Shown: piece after piece, positions 17,560 through 26,883 of the stretch
Layout of the letters: each line of letters opens with the position of its first letter
Numbering within the stretch: the stretch's first letter is position 1
Assembly (NCBI RefSeq): GCF_021397715.1
Contig: NZ_CP090207.1
Location: forward strand, 2,046,001-2,110,000
Length of the DNA stretch: 64,000 nucleotides
Source: Pantoea agglomerans
GTDB taxonomy: Bacteria > Pseudomonadota > Gammaproteobacteria > Enterobacterales > Enterobacteriaceae
Direction: 5' to 3'
The notes under the pieces: model-generated
Told to the model about the DNA's origin: nothing
Database searches by the model: none
What the model saw: only the letters and a program-made list of their open reading frames with translations
Made by a program: the position numbers and the translations under genes

Positions 17560-19104
17560 ATGTCACTCAAAAAATCCTCTCTGCTGATTTTCTCTTTCCT
17601 GCTGGCGCTGTTTCTGACCAGCGTAGCCATCAGCACCTGGCTGCTGGTGCAGAGTAATCAGTCGTTAAACGCCGTCAATAAAGAGATCCGCGTGGTGCTG
17701 TCGGTCATCGACCCGATTAACCACAGTCGGACGCTGCGCGTGCGCCTGATGGAGTACATGAAAGCCATCGAAGAGAGCAACGGTCAAAACGCGGCCTCTC
17801 TGGAGGGCGTCAGAACGGTAGCGGCGAAGGCCGATGCTGCGTTTGAAGCCTATATGGCAGCCCCGCGTCTGCCGGGCGAAGAGGCGGAAGCCGATGCCTA
17901 TCGTCAGGCCTATCTGGCTTACCGTCAGCAGGGGCTTCAGCCGTTGATCGATGCAGCCGAAGCGCATGATCAGGTGCGGTTTAAAAATCAGATTGCCAGC
18001 GTGGTGCGCCTTGACCGGCAGTACGAAATCATCCTCGATCGGGTGCTGGCCCAGCATGAAGCCTACGCCAAAAAGCTCAACACCGACGCGCAGAGCCATT
18101 TCACCTCTGGTATCACGCTGCTGGCTGTTTTTGGCATCCTGTTCTTTGCCATCATTATTGCCATCTACCTGTTTATGCAACGCTATGTCCTTTCACCACT
18201 CAATCAGGCCCAGGCGCACTGTAAACTGATTGCCGCTGGCGTACTGGATAGCAGCGTGCCGGTCAAAGCCGGTTCACGCAGCGAGATCCAGCAGCTGATG
18301 GCGTCGCTGGAGCAGATGCGCAGCGCCCTGACGGACATTATCCTGCAGGTGCGTGATTCGACCCGTTCGGTCTCGACTGCGTCACAGGAGATTGCGGCGG
18401 GTAATATCGACCTTGCCTCGCGCACCGAACAGCAGGCCGCGGCGCTGACCCAGACTGCCGCCAGCATGGAGCAGCTGGGCGCTACCGTTAAACAGAATAC
18501 CGGCAATGTGTTTGAGGCCTGTCGCCTGACCAGTGAAGCGGTGCAGAATGCCGAAAGCGGTGCCAAAGTGTCGCAGGAGGTGGTGGTTTCGATGGCGATG
18601 ATTAATGCCAGCTCGAAAAAAATTGAAGAGATCACCACCGTGATCGACAGCATCGCTTTCCAGACCAACATTCTGGCGCTGAATGCCGCCGTGGAAGCGG
18701 CGAGAGCCGGTGAGCAGGGCCGTGGCTTTGCGGTGGTGGCGGGTGAGGTGCGTAATCTGGCCCAGCGCAGCGCCGTCGCGGCAAAAGAAATTGAGAGCCT
18801 GATTGCTGAATCGGTGGCGATTATTCACGCCGGTTCTGACCAGGTCAGCCGCACCGGTGATGCCATGAGCGCCATCATCTCTTCGGTCAGCCAGGTTAAT
18901 CAGCTGATGGAGCAGATCTCCACCGCTTCGGACGAACAGAGTCGCGGAATTGGACAGATTGAGCAGGCGGTGACCGAGATGGACAGCGTGACGCAGCAGA
19001 ACGCCGCGCTGGTGCAGGAGTCCGCCGCTGCCTCGGCTTCACTGGAAGAGCAGGTGCACTATCTGACGAAATCGGTCTCCACCTTCCGGCTGTCAGCCCG
19101 CTAA
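17560..19104 (+). CDS. Methyl-accepting chemotaxis protein
   Basis: A transmembrane chemoreceptor that controls CheA through CheW. The 514-residue protein has a first membrane segment at about residues 8-30, a periplasmic four-helix-bundle domain of the Tar type (about 31-186), a second membrane segment (about 187-209), a HAMP domain and a long signalling coiled coil. The hairpin tip ([20 protein letters not shown] ... [19 protein letters not shown]) is canonical. The C-terminus ends [12 protein letters not shown] and lacks the NWETF-type CheR/CheB tether of Tar and Tsr, so methylation would be tether-independent or low. The ligand cannot be read from sequence. The start follows CCGGAAG. Confidence 0.93.
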   Translation: MSLKKSSLLIFSFLLALFLTSVAISTWLLVQSNQSLNAVNKEIRVVLSVIDPINHSRTLRVRLMEYMKAIEESNGQNAASLEGVRTVAAKADAAFEAYMAAPRLPGEEAEADAYRQAYLAYRQQGLQPLIDAAEAHDQVRFKNQIASVVRLDRQYEIILDRVLAQHEAYAKKLNTDAQSHFTSGITLLAVFGILFFAIIIAIYLFMQRYVLSPLNQAQAHCKLIAAGVLDSSVPVKAGSRSEIQQLMASLEQMRSALTDIILQVRDSTRSVSTASQEIAAGNIDLASRTEQQAAALTQTAASMEQLGATVKQNTGNVFEACRLTSEAVQNAESGAKVSQEVVVSMAMINASSKKIEEITTVIDSIAFQTNILALNAAVEAARAGEQGRGFAVVAGEVRNLAQRSAVAAKEIESLIAESVAIIHAGSDQVSRTGDAMSAIISSVSQVNQLMEQISTASDEQSRGIGQIEQAVTEMDSVTQQNAALVQESAAASASLEEQVHYLTKSVSTFRLSAR

Positions 19105-19273
19105 CCGGCACTCCCGCGCTCTCTCGCCGCGCGGGAACTGCATGGCGACCCGAGCTTTCTGAACCGGGTCTGACCGTGCGCAAGGAGAGGGAGTTTAGCC
19201 GGCGCCGCCCGCTTGTTTGCGACGAAAAATCAGCGGATTATATCGGCCATGTTTGCCAGGATGCGTAGGTTCC

Positions 19274-19990
19274 ATGCTGATCACCACTGAAGATGCGCGC
19301 AGTATCGGCGCGGATAGTCGTCTGGCCTGTACGCTGGCCGCGGCTGCAGGCGCGCTGAACACCGCGGCGTTTGAGATTGTCGGCTTTTTCTCTGCCAATA
19401 TGACCGGAAACGTCTCTTCGCTCTCCGATCATCTGGCAAAAGCCAATTTAGGGGCAGGCCTGTTTTTTCTGTCGATCGTCTGCCTGTTTATTGCCGGTTC
19501 GATGATCTCAACGCTGATCATTAATTTAGGACGTCGCCGTAATATCCGCACGATTTATGCCGTGGTGATCCTGGCCGAAGGCGCGGCGCTGCTGGCACTG
19601 GGCGTGGCTGAAACCCTTTTTTCACCGGATGCGCCTGGCGTGCTGCTGATCATGAGCCTGAGTTTCCTGATGGGCTTACAAAATGCAGTGGTTACCCGGA
19701 TCTCAAATGCGCGGGTTCGCACTACGCACGTCTCCGGCACCGTGACTGATATCGGCATTGAGCTGGCGATGCTGTATGAGGTGTTACGGCGCAAAGTCTC
19801 TCCCAAAGAGGCGCCGCTCTATCTGGATCGCCTGCGGCTGCACGGCCTGACGCTGTTATCCTTTCTCACAGGCGGCGTGGCAGGAATCTGGCTCTACAGC
19901 GTGCTGGGATATGGGTTTTTGCTGCCGGTCGGTTTCGCACTCATTGCGCTGGCGCTGAAAACCATCGTCAGGCGTGCAAGGACAGGCTGA
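19274..19990 (+). CDS. YoaK/DUF1275 family membrane protein
   Basis: A 238-residue member of DUF1275, an integral membrane family of unknown function. About six hydrophobic segments are visible, with the family motif AAAAGALNTAAFE ... SANMTGNV near residue 22 and the second repeat FLMGLQNAVVTRISNARVRTTHVSGT near residue 130, which is also family-typical. The start at 19274 follows GTAGG; the longer open frame from 19217 is less likely. No operon partner is evident, as the next gene is a LysR regulator 116 bases on. Confidence 0.82.
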   Translation: MLITTEDARSIGADSRLACTLAAAAGALNTAAFEIVGFFSANMTGNVSSLSDHLAKANLGAGLFFLSIVCLFIAGSMISTLIINLGRRRNIRTIYAVVILAEGAALLALGVAETLFSPDAPGVLLIMSLSFLMGLQNAVVTRISNARVRTTHVSGTVTDIGIELAMLYEVLRRKVSPKEAPLYLDRLRLHGLTLLSFLTGGVAGIWLYSVLGYGFLLPVGFALIALALKTIVRRARTG

Positions 19991-20106
19991 ATGATCCTTG
20001 CTGTTAAGACGTATGCGCGCGTAACCGCTAAAATTGAAATGAATCATCGGGTAAACACCCCAAATAAAATAAGACATCGTGGATTCACCTAACCTGCTGA
20101 CGGGTC

Positions 20107-21009
20107 ATTAACATCGACATAAAACAATTAATTTACCTGTGTAATCTCGAACGCGAACGCCATTTTGGCCGGGCCGCCGAAGCCAGTTTTGTCACCCAGC
20201 CGACGCTTTCGATGCGCCTGAAAAATCTGGAGCGCGAGCTGGGCCTGTCGCTGATTAATCGCAGTAACAACTTTGCCGGTTTCACCCCGGAAGGCGATCG
20301 CGTGCTGGCGTGGGCGCGGGAGATCGTGTCGGTTTATCAGGGGCTGAAGCTGGAAGTGGAGTCGCTGAAGCATGGGGTCAACGGCACATTGCGGCTCGGC
20401 GTGGTACCACAATGCAGCGTGGCATTACCGCTGCTGTTAAAGGCGGTGCAGGCGCGTTATCCGCAGCTCGATTACCGGATTGCGGTGCTGAGTGCCGATC
20501 AACTGCTGGAGGCGCTCAACAGCCACACCGTGGATGTCGGCATTGGCTTCTTTGAAATGGCCACGCTGCGTGAACTCCATTTTCAGACGGCGATGCTGGC
20601 CGATCGGGGCGTTGAGGCGATCTTCCATCCCGACCATTTTCCTCAGCTGGTGGCGAGCGCTCCGCTCACGCTGAAAGAACTGGCGCAGCAACCGCTCTGC
20701 CTGGCGGAGCCGACCCGTTATTTCCGGCGTTATCTGGATATGGCGTTTCGCGAGGCGGCGCTGGTGCCGCGGGTGGTGGTCGAAAGCGCCTCAGTGATGC
20801 AACTGATGCAGTGCGCCCAGGTCGGGCTGGGATTGCTGGTCTCCCCGGTGGGTCACCTGTTGCCCGGTTCGCTGCAGGGATTGCATCAGCGGCCCATCCA
20901 GCTGCAACCGATGGCGCGCGAAGCGGCGCTGGTGATAGCTGAACCCGGACGCGCCACGCCGCTGGCCCAGCACTTTTTTGATGAAGCGCGCGGGCAGCTA
21001 CCGGTCTGA
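20107..21009 (+). CDS. LysR-type transcriptional regulator with an apparent ATT start
   Basis: A LysR-type DNA-binding regulator of about 300 residues. The helix-turn-helix begins (x)NIDIKQLIYLCNLERERHF and continues GRAAEASFVTQPTLSMRLK; a substrate-binding domain follows (GTLRLGVVPQCSV to the C-terminus). The first ATG in frame, at 20212, falls inside the helix-turn-helix and would remove its first helix. The frame is closed upstream by TGA at 20098-20100, and no ATG, GTG or TTG lies between. ATT at 20107 is therefore the best start, giving the family N-terminus; ATC at 20113 and CTG at 20137 are alternatives. A 10-codon GTG-initiated reading frame (20079-20111) overlaps it. The target genes are unknown; yciW converges from the other side. 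Confidence 0.8.
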   Translation: MNIDIKQLIYLCNLERERHFGRAAEASFVTQPTLSMRLKNLERELGLSLINRSNNFAGFTPEGDRVLAWAREIVSVYQGLKLEVESLKHGVNGTLRLGVVPQCSVALPLLLKAVQARYPQLDYRIAVLSADQLLEALNSHTVDVGIGFFEMATLRELHFQTAMLADRGVEAIFHPDHFPQLVASAPLTLKELAQQPLCLAEPTRYFRRYLDMAFREAALVPRVVVESASVMQLMQCAQVGLGLLVSPVGHLLPGSLQGLHQRPIQLQPMAREAALVIAEPGRATPLAQHFFDEARGQLPV

Positions 21010-21014
21010 CGGTT

Positions 21015-22127
21015 TTACCTGACTTCCCCCAGCGCATAAAACAGCCGGCTGTTCCAGTTACCGATCGCCACTGACTGAATCACACCAAAGAGGGCGTCTG
21101 CGGTCCAGCCTGCCTCCGCCAGCGGTTGCAGATGTGCCGCGCTGAAGCGTTCCGGCGCACGGGTGAGCTGGGCGGCTAGCGCGACAATCTGCCGCTGCGG
21201 CTCACTGATGCCAGCCTCATCGACGCCCTCAATCAAATCCTCACTGCCGGACAGGTGCTGAAAGGCCCGGCGGCTGCCGAGTATCCGTGCTGCGGTCGCT
21301 TCAGCCAGCGGCTGACCGGCCGCTAATTGCTGACGCAACTGCACCCAGCCATACAGCGCCGACGCATCATGCGCCAGTAGCCACACCGCATCCTGCATTC
21401 CCGGCAGCGCCTGACTGCGGGTGATCGCCGCCAGCTGTTCGGCACTGGCGTAGCGTAACTCCAGCGGTTTCAGCGCCGGACGCCACTCAGCCGGCTGACC
21501 GAAGCCGATGCGGTCAGCATCCGGCGGGGGAGTGGAGCCAGGCAGCCAGCGCACCGGCTGGGCCTGCAGCGCCTGTAGTCCGGCGACCACGCGCGCCTGA
21601 TAGCTGACAAAACCGATCAGCTGGTTGAGCGTAACGATATCCGGCTCGGTCAGGCCTACGGCATCCAGCGCGGAAATGGCGCTGGCGGTGATCAGCTCGG
21701 GCTGCATCGCCAGCTGACGGGCGTACTGGGTGATTTGGGTCAGACGATTGTTGCTCTCACGGGATGAATCGGGTCCGGGCAGCGGATTAAGACGTGCCGA
21801 GTAGTGATTGCACAAGCGCTGGACGCCAGCCACCTGGGCGACGGTCAGGGCGGTGCTGAGGCGATCGTACAGCGTCAGGGTATGGGTCAGCGAGGTCGTG
21901 ACGCGGTCGGGGAACAGCAGCTGCGCCAGATCGCGCGCCGCCAGCAAAGCGGGCTGGTTCGCGCGCAGCACTGCCGCGATCTGCGCATCATCGGTCAGGC
22001 AGCCCAGCAGGAAACGGTCATCAATGTGAGCGGCTTCAGGCACCAGCGGAGCGGCCTGCGTGATGCGTGGACTGGTCTGGCTCTCGTAAAACCAGTGGTT
22101 ATGGCCCGGATAGCGGCGTTGTTCCAT
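21015..22127 (-). CDS. yciW: YciW, carboxymuconolactone-decarboxylase-like protein
   Basis: YciW is a predicted peroxidase-related protein of uncertain function, proposed in E. coli to link to cysteine and methionine metabolism. The 370-residue protein (E. coli 375) starts MEQRRYPGHNHWFYESQ and consists of two CMD/AhpD-like halves: residues 20-185 resemble the Avi_7170-type domain, and the second half resembles the Avi_7169-type domain. Only one cysteine pair-like position is seen and no CxxC active site, so peroxidase activity by the AhpD mechanism is doubtful. The ATG at 22127 follows AAGGA; the upstream TTG is worse placed. It sits immediately before fabI, as in E. coli. Confidence 0.87.
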   Translation of the reverse strand: MEQRRYPGHNHWFYESQTSPRITQAAPLVPEAAHIDDRFLLGCLTDDAQIAAVLRANQPALLAARDLAQLLFPDRVTTSLTHTLTLYDRLSTALTVAQVAGVQRLCNHYSARLNPLPGPDSSRESNNRLTQITQYARQLAMQPELITASAISALDAVGLTEPDIVTLNQLIGFVSYQARVVAGLQALQAQPVRWLPGSTPPPDADRIGFGQPAEWRPALKPLELRYASAEQLAAITRSQALPGMQDAVWLLAHDASALYGWVQLRQQLAAGQPLAEATAARILGSRRAFQHLSGSEDLIEGVDEAGISEPQRQIVALAAQLTRAPERFSAAHLQPLAEAGWTADALFGVIQSVAIGNWNSRLFYALGEVR

Positions 22128-22319
22128 GATCAATCCTTTTGCAAAATTCTGGTTCGGCAGGCAGGCGGCAGAATCTGAAAAATTGCCTGACCGAAGGGCA
22201 GAGGTATCCTCGCCGAAGGCCAGGCCAGGGCAAAAGAATGATCGGTGATAATTAATAGCGTTACGGTATAACGACAGGAAAATCAGGTCTGAAGGGGATG
22301 GGGCGAGAAGAAGAAAGAG

Positions 22320-22341
22320 AAGGGCGAGCCAGGCTCGCCCT
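22320..22341 (-). terminator. Hairpin downstream of fabI
   Basis: Stem GGGCGAGC / GCTCGCCC around 22322-22340, just after the fabI stop and followed on the minus strand by a T-rich but interrupted tract. Likely the fabI terminator. Confidence 0.6.
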
Positions 22342-22348
22342 CAGAAAC

Positions 22349-23137
22349 TTATTTCAGTTCCAGTTCGTTCATTGCAGCGATGCTGAAGCCGCCGTCAACG
22401 TGAACGATTTCACCGGTGATGCCGCCTGCCAGATCAGAGCAGAGGAATGCCGCTGAGTTGCCGACATCTTCGATGGTCACGGTACGACGAATCGGGGTAA
22501 CCGCTTCGCAGTGAGCCAGCATCTTACGGAAATCTTTAATGCCTGAAGCGGCCAGCGTACGAATTGGACCGGCAGAAACGGCGTTAACACGAACGCCTTC
22601 CGGACCCATTGCATTCGCCATATAGCGGACGTTGGCTTCCAGTGACGCTTTCGCCAGACCCATCACGTTGTAGTTCGGGATGGCGCGCTCAGCACCCAGG
22701 TAAGAAAGGGTCAGCAGCGCAGACTGTGGGTTCAGCATCGCGCGGCACTCTTTGGCCATCGCAACGAAGCTGTATGCACTGATGTCATGCGCGATTTTGA
22801 AGCCTTCGCGGGTTACGGCATTCACATAGTCACCATCCAGCTGGTCGCCTGGGGCGAAACCGATGGAGTGAACGAAACCGTCAAATTTCGGCCAGGTTTT
22901 TGCCAGTTCAGTGAACAGGGATTTGATGCTCTCATCTTCGGCAACGTCACACGGCAGAACGATGTCTGAGCCCAAATCTTTAGCAAACTCTTCCACACGA
23001 CCTTTTAATTTGTCGTTCTGGTAGGTGAAAGCCAGTTCTGCGCCCTGTTTGTGCATCGCCTGTGCAATACCGTAGGCGATGGAAAGTTTACTGGCAACGC
23101 CAGTAATCAGAATGCGCTTACCGGAAAGAAAACCCAT
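22349..23137 (-). CDS. fabI: Enoyl-ACP reductase FabI
   Basis: FabI is the NADH-dependent enoyl-ACP reductase completing each fatty-acid elongation cycle, and the target of triclosan and isoniazid-like inhibitors in enterobacteria. The 262-residue protein has the FabI-specific Rossmann start [25 protein letters not shown], the catalytic Y-x6-K arrangement ([18 protein letters not shown], with Y near 146 and 156 and K near 163) and the C-terminus MNELELK. The ATG at 23137 gives the E. coli length exactly. The sap operon starts upstream, as in E. coli. Confidence 0.97.
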   Translation of the reverse strand: MGFLSGKRILITGVASKLSIAYGIAQAMHKQGAELAFTYQNDKLKGRVEEFAKDLGSDIVLPCDVAEDESIKSLFTELAKTWPKFDGFVHSIGFAPGDQLDGDYVNAVTREGFKIAHDISAYSFVAMAKECRAMLNPQSALLTLSYLGAERAIPNYNVMGLAKASLEANVRYMANAMGPEGVRVNAVSAGPIRTLAASGIKDFRKMLAHCEAVTPIRRTVTIEDVGNSAAFLCSDLAGGITGEIVHVDGGFSIAAMNELELK

Positions 23138-23279
23138 AGCTGTAATCCTTATGGTCATTGTAGTTGGCGGCCGCATTGTTTAAAAAGTAGGCGACCGACG
23201 TTAATCGACGTGCGGATTCTAGCACGTCTGTCTGAAATCAGGTAAATCAGCCCGCAAATTGCGGGAGAGGCAGCAATGA

Positions 23280-24083
23280 TTAGTGTTCTCGCCGCCAGGC
23301 TTCGGCGGTCAGCGCTTCGCCAAAATGGCTGCTGATCAGCCGACGGGTCAAATCGTGCAACGGGGAGGCCAGCACATCGGCGGTTCCGCCACGCTCCACC
23401 ACTTCGCCCTGATGCATCACCAGCACCTGATCGCTGATGTGCTTCATCATGCCGAGATGCTGGGTAACATAAATGTAGGCGATGCCGTGTTTCTCCTGCA
23501 GTTCCAGCATCAGATTGACCAGCTGCGAACGCATGGTCATATCCAGCGAGGCCAGCGCTTCATCCGCCACGATCACTTTCGGTTGCAGGATCAGCGCGCG
23601 CGCCAGGCCCAGACGCTGTTTCTGGCCGGGCGCCAGCATATGCGGATAGTAACCGGCGTGATCGCGCAGCAATCCTACCTGGCGCAGCGTAGCGATAATG
23701 CGTTTCTCCCGCTGTTCGGCGGTCAGCTCGGTATTGAGCCGCAGCGGAAAATCGAGGATCTGGCTGACCCGCTGACGCGGATTCAGTGAGGTTGACGGGT
23801 CCTGAAAAATCATCCTGATACGCTGGCTGCGGTAGCCGTAATCGCCAAAGCTGAGCGGATGATCGTCAATCAGGATTTCGCCCTCGGTCGGTGCGACCAT
23901 CCCGCTGAGCATTTTTGCCAGCGTCGATTTGCCGGAGCCGTTTTCGCCGATAATCGCCAGCGTTTGCTTTTCGCGCAGGGTAAAGCTGACCGATTTCACC
24001 GCTTCGACATGCTGCCGACGAAACAACCCGGTGCGATAGCGAAAGGTTTTGCTCAGGTTGCGCACTTCCAGCAGGGTTTCCAT
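23280..24083 (-). CDS. sapF: SapF, ATP-binding subunit of the Sap ABC transporter
   Basis: SapF is one of two ATPases of the Sap peptide transporter, linked to resistance to antimicrobial peptides and, in E. coli, to potassium or putrescine export. The 267-residue protein (E. coli 268) has a Walker A GENGSGKST near residue 47, an ABC signature LAPGQKQRLGLARAL in which the usual LSGGQ is LAPGQ (also found in E. coli SapF), and Walker B VIVADEALASLD. It is the last gene of the operon, with one base separating it from sapD. Confidence 0.94.
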   Translation of the reverse strand: METLLEVRNLSKTFRYRTGLFRRQHVEAVKSVSFTLREKQTLAIIGENGSGKSTLAKMLSGMVAPTEGEILIDDHPLSFGDYGYRSQRIRMIFQDPSTSLNPRQRVSQILDFPLRLNTELTAEQREKRIIATLRQVGLLRDHAGYYPHMLAPGQKQRLGLARALILQPKVIVADEALASLDMTMRSQLVNLMLELQEKHGIAYIYVTQHLGMMKHISDQVLVMHQGEVVERGGTADVLASPLHDLTRRLISSHFGEALTAEAWRREH

Positions 24084-24084
24084 G

Positions 24085-25080
24085 TTACTGGCTCTCCATG
24101 TTCAGCGGGAAATGACAGGCGTAAAGATGCGATTTACTGCCCGCCAGGCGCGGCGTTTCAACGCACTTTCGCTGCGCATAGGGGCAGCGCGGTCCCAGCC
24201 GGCAGCCTATCGGCAGGCTCTCCAGCGATGGAATAGCCCCCGACAGCGTATTCAGCCGGCTTTTATGCGGCAGAGCGCGACCAAAGTCAGGCATGGCGCG
24301 AATCAGCGCCTGGGTGTAAGGATGGTGCGGCGTGGTCATCAGATCGTCGCTCTGGGCGGTTTCCACCGTCTGACCACAATACATCACGTTTATCCGATCG
24401 GCCCATTGACTCATGGTGCGCAGATCATGACTGATCAGCAAAATCGTGGTGTTGTTATTCTGGTTGAGGCGACTCAGCAGGCGGAAAATCTGTGCCTGGG
24501 TAGTCGGCTCCATGGCGTTGGTCGGCTCATCGGCGATCAGCAGGCGCGGCTGGTTCGCCAGCGCGATGGCGATCATCACTTTCTGACACTCACCTTCAGT
24601 CAGCTCGTAAGGAAAGCTGCGCATGATATCTTTGTGATCCTTGATGCCGACGCGATGCAACAGTTCGATGGCACGGGTTTTGCGCCAGAACCAGAAGCGC
24701 TTCAGCCACGGACCTTTATAGGTCCAGCGCGGAATCGCCTGCATCAGCTGGCGGCCAATGCTTTCGGAGGGATCGAGACAGGATTGCGGCTCCTGAAAAA
24801 TCATGGAAACGTTATGGCCGACAATACGACGGCGATCGCGGGGTGACAGCCGCAACAGATCCACATCATCAAACACCATGCGATCGGCGGTGACGCGCCA
24901 GTTATCTTTGGTCACGCCGCATATCGCTTTGGCCACCAGGCTCTTGCCCGATCCTGATTCACCCACCAGTCCGCGAATTTCACCTTCGCTCAGGGTCAGG
25001 TTGACGCGATCGACCGCCTTGACCGGCCCGTCGGCAGTCATAAATTCAATGGTGAGATTTCGAATATCGAGTAACGGCAT
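24085..25080 (-). CDS. sapD: SapD, ATP-binding subunit of the Sap ABC transporter
   Basis: SapD is the second ATPase; in E. coli it also stimulates Trk potassium uptake. The 331-residue protein (E. coli 330) has Walker [17 protein letters not shown], the signature [15 protein letters not shown], Walker [13 protein letters not shown] and an oppD-type C-terminal extension with [15 protein letters not shown], a cysteine-rich motif of oligopeptide ATPases. It starts one base after the sapC stop, so translation is coupled. Confidence 0.95.
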   Translation of the reverse strand: MPLLDIRNLTIEFMTADGPVKAVDRVNLTLSEGEIRGLVGESGSGKSLVAKAICGVTKDNWRVTADRMVFDDVDLLRLSPRDRRRIVGHNVSMIFQEPQSCLDPSESIGRQLMQAIPRWTYKGPWLKRFWFWRKTRAIELLHRVGIKDHKDIMRSFPYELTEGECQKVMIAIALANQPRLLIADEPTNAMEPTTQAQIFRLLSRLNQNNNTTILLISHDLRTMSQWADRINVMYCGQTVETAQSDDLMTTPHHPYTQALIRAMPDFGRALPHKSRLNTLSGAIPSLESLPIGCRLGPRCPYAQRKCVETPRLAGSKSHLYACHFPLNMESQ

Positions 25081-25971
25081 TTATTCCACTCCCGCTTCGA
25101 CGGCGCGACGAATGCCGTCACCGAGCAGGTTAACAATTAATACGCTGACCATTAGCGCCACGCCAGGCAGCATGACGGTCCAGGGCGCGACATAGATCAG
25201 TTCAAGCGAATCCCCCAGCATGGCACCCCATTCGGGTGAAGGCAGCTGTGCGCCCAGATCAAGAAAGCCCAGTGCCGCAATATCCAGAATCGCCATCGAC
25301 AGGGCGCGGGTAATCTCACTGATCAATAATGGCAGAATGTTAGGCAGGATGGCGTAGCGCAGAATATTACGACTGCTGGCGCCATCGAGCCGGGCTGCTA
25401 CCACATACTCTTTTTCCAGTTCATCATGAACCGCGCTATAAATCTCCCGCACCAGACGAGGCATCAGGGCCAGCCAGACCGCCAGCATGGCGTGCTCCAG
25501 GCGGGGACCGAGAAAGGCCACCACAATAATCGCCAGCAGCAGCGAAGGAATCGACAGCAGCGTATCCAATACGTGATTCATCACGGCAGACCGCACGCCG
25601 TGCGTCATGCCCGCCAGTATGCCTAACACCAGCGCCCAGAAGGTTGCAAACAGTGTGACCAGCATGGCCGACCCGACCGTGGGGCCGGCACCGCTCAGCA
25701 GGCGGCTCAACAGATCGCGGCCTAAATCGTCCGTGCCGAGGAAAAACGACACATCGCCATAGCGTGACCAGGAAGGCGGCAACAGCTGATAACCCAGGAA
25801 CTGTTGATCAATACCGTAGGGCGCGATCAGTGCGCCAGTTAAACAGAGCAGCAGCAACGCGCCAAAGCCATACAGGCCCACCATCGCCGCGGTATCGCGA
25901 TAAAAATGGTGCCAGCTCTGACGAAACGCGCTGGGCAGGCGTTTTTCGGCATAGATATTATCGGAGGGCAT
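25081..25971 (-). CDS. sapC: SapC, inner-membrane permease subunit of the Sap transporter
   Basis: SapC is a permease subunit of 296 residues, the same as E. coli. It begins [20 protein letters not shown] and has the family stretch [21 protein letters not shown] and the permease signature [18 protein letters not shown] (EAA loop). The gene is intact, with its own AGGCG ribosome-binding site, but its upstream neighbour is not sapB: 1.75 kb of unrelated DNA lies in between. In E. coli the two genes adjoin. How sapCDF is transcribed here, by readthrough or from a promoter in the inserted DNA, cannot be told from sequence. Confidence 0.95.
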   Translation of the reverse strand: MPSDNIYAEKRLPSAFRQSWHHFYRDTAAMVGLYGFGALLLLCLTGALIAPYGIDQQFLGYQLLPPSWSRYGDVSFFLGTDDLGRDLLSRLLSGAGPTVGSAMLVTLFATFWALVLGILAGMTHGVRSAVMNHVLDTLLSIPSLLLAIIVVAFLGPRLEHAMLAVWLALMPRLVREIYSAVHDELEKEYVVAARLDGASSRNILRYAILPNILPLLISEITRALSMAILDIAALGFLDLGAQLPSPEWGAMLGDSLELIYVAPWTVMLPGVALMVSVLIVNLLGDGIRRAVEAGVE

Positions 25972-26879
25972 AGATTATCGCCTGATAATGATGAGACAAG
26001 GTTGGAACTGAATTGAAATTTTGATTCATAACAAGGGTTTGCTCTGTTTTGTGCTCAAACGTAGTGTAGCGTGCTTTAGCCCGAATAACTTCTTTTACCG
26101 CATGCTTAGGGATCACAAACGGCCCGGTGAAGGATAACCCGCATGACAACAAGCCTCTCATCAGCAGAAACGGCCACTTCCTGTGGCAGTCAGGCATTAT
26201 TGATGCGCGGGGCTACTCTCCGGTTGTTCAGGCTGGACAGCATCAGCGACCTACGCTCACTGTGACGATTATCCGTCTAACTCCCATTCGCTGGCAAGGG
26301 AACCGCGACACCCATCAGGCCAGAACCGCCGATCATCACTTCAGGCCGGGCATAGCGGGCTGGCAGATGGCGGGGTATCGGGTAGTGCAGAAGCAAATTT
26401 TGCTGCACAAAATCAGTCACAGCAGGCTGAGCAACTTATATCCAGGCGGCAGCGGCGTAAAAGAAAAAATAGCCATGAAATAATCCGGGGAAATATCCAT
26501 CAGCTTAAAGCCACTCAGTTTAACCGGCGGATCGTCAGCTTAATTTTATCCGCTCACGGCTGTTCAGTGTCGGTAGTCGTAATTGAGTTGGTGGAGGGTT
26601 TATTTTTAACGGGATTTATCTTAGTTTTCGACAGGGCAGCATCCAGGCTATTTTATCTGATATTTCCCTGCGTTAACGGGATAAAAGTAAATATTAAAAA
26701 TTCCGGAAAATAACAATCATTGTAATGAAATGTGGAGTGAAAGTTAATATTCTTGTTAAGTTATCCAGCTATAGCATTTTAAGTTTAAGATGGTTCCGAG
26801 TATGGATATTTTGCTATTGTGCCCGTTCTGCTAATACAGATAATGAAGCTCCTTTTAGGAAAACAAGGAAAGTAAAAAG
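25972..26879. other. Left part of the insertion between sapC and sapB; no convincing gene
   Basis: Apart from a doubtful 52-codon frame at 26725-26883, this stretch has no ORF that looks coding: a plus-strand frame at 26127-26483 and a minus-strand frame at 25958-26197 overlap each other, lack ribosome-binding sites and resemble no family. The right-hand half (26460-26880) is clearly A/T-rich compared with the flanking sap genes, which suggests imported DNA. A block at 26718-26748 is similar to one upstream of cstA. No insertion sequence, repeat border or attachment site is visible. Confidence 0.5.
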
Positions 26880-26883
26880 ATGA
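26725..26883 (+). CDS. Possible 52-residue peptide overlapping the microcin start
   Basis: An open frame from ATG at 26725 to a TGA overlapping the microcin ATG (ATGA). The product starts MKCGVKVNILVKLSSYSILS, has one moderately hydrophobic stretch (about residues 16-33) and a basic C-terminus. It has no good Shine-Dalgarno, its codon use is A/T-rich, and I recognise no family. It could be a small immunity or coupling peptide, or a chance frame in the microcin leader region. I consider chance more likely. Confidence 0.2.
   Translation: MKCGVKVNILVKLSSYSILSLRWFRVWIFCYCARSANTDNEAPFRKTRKVKR

Noticed and set aside
25958..26197. Open frame of 79 codons overlapping the sapC start
   Set aside because: It overlaps another frame, lacks a start signal, and its product is unlike known families. 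The sapC start has its own ribosome-binding site.
26127..26483. Open frame of 118 codons in the sap insertion
   Set aside because: No ribosome-binding site, no family resemblance, and low-complexity histidine/glutamine-rich product that fits a chance frame.
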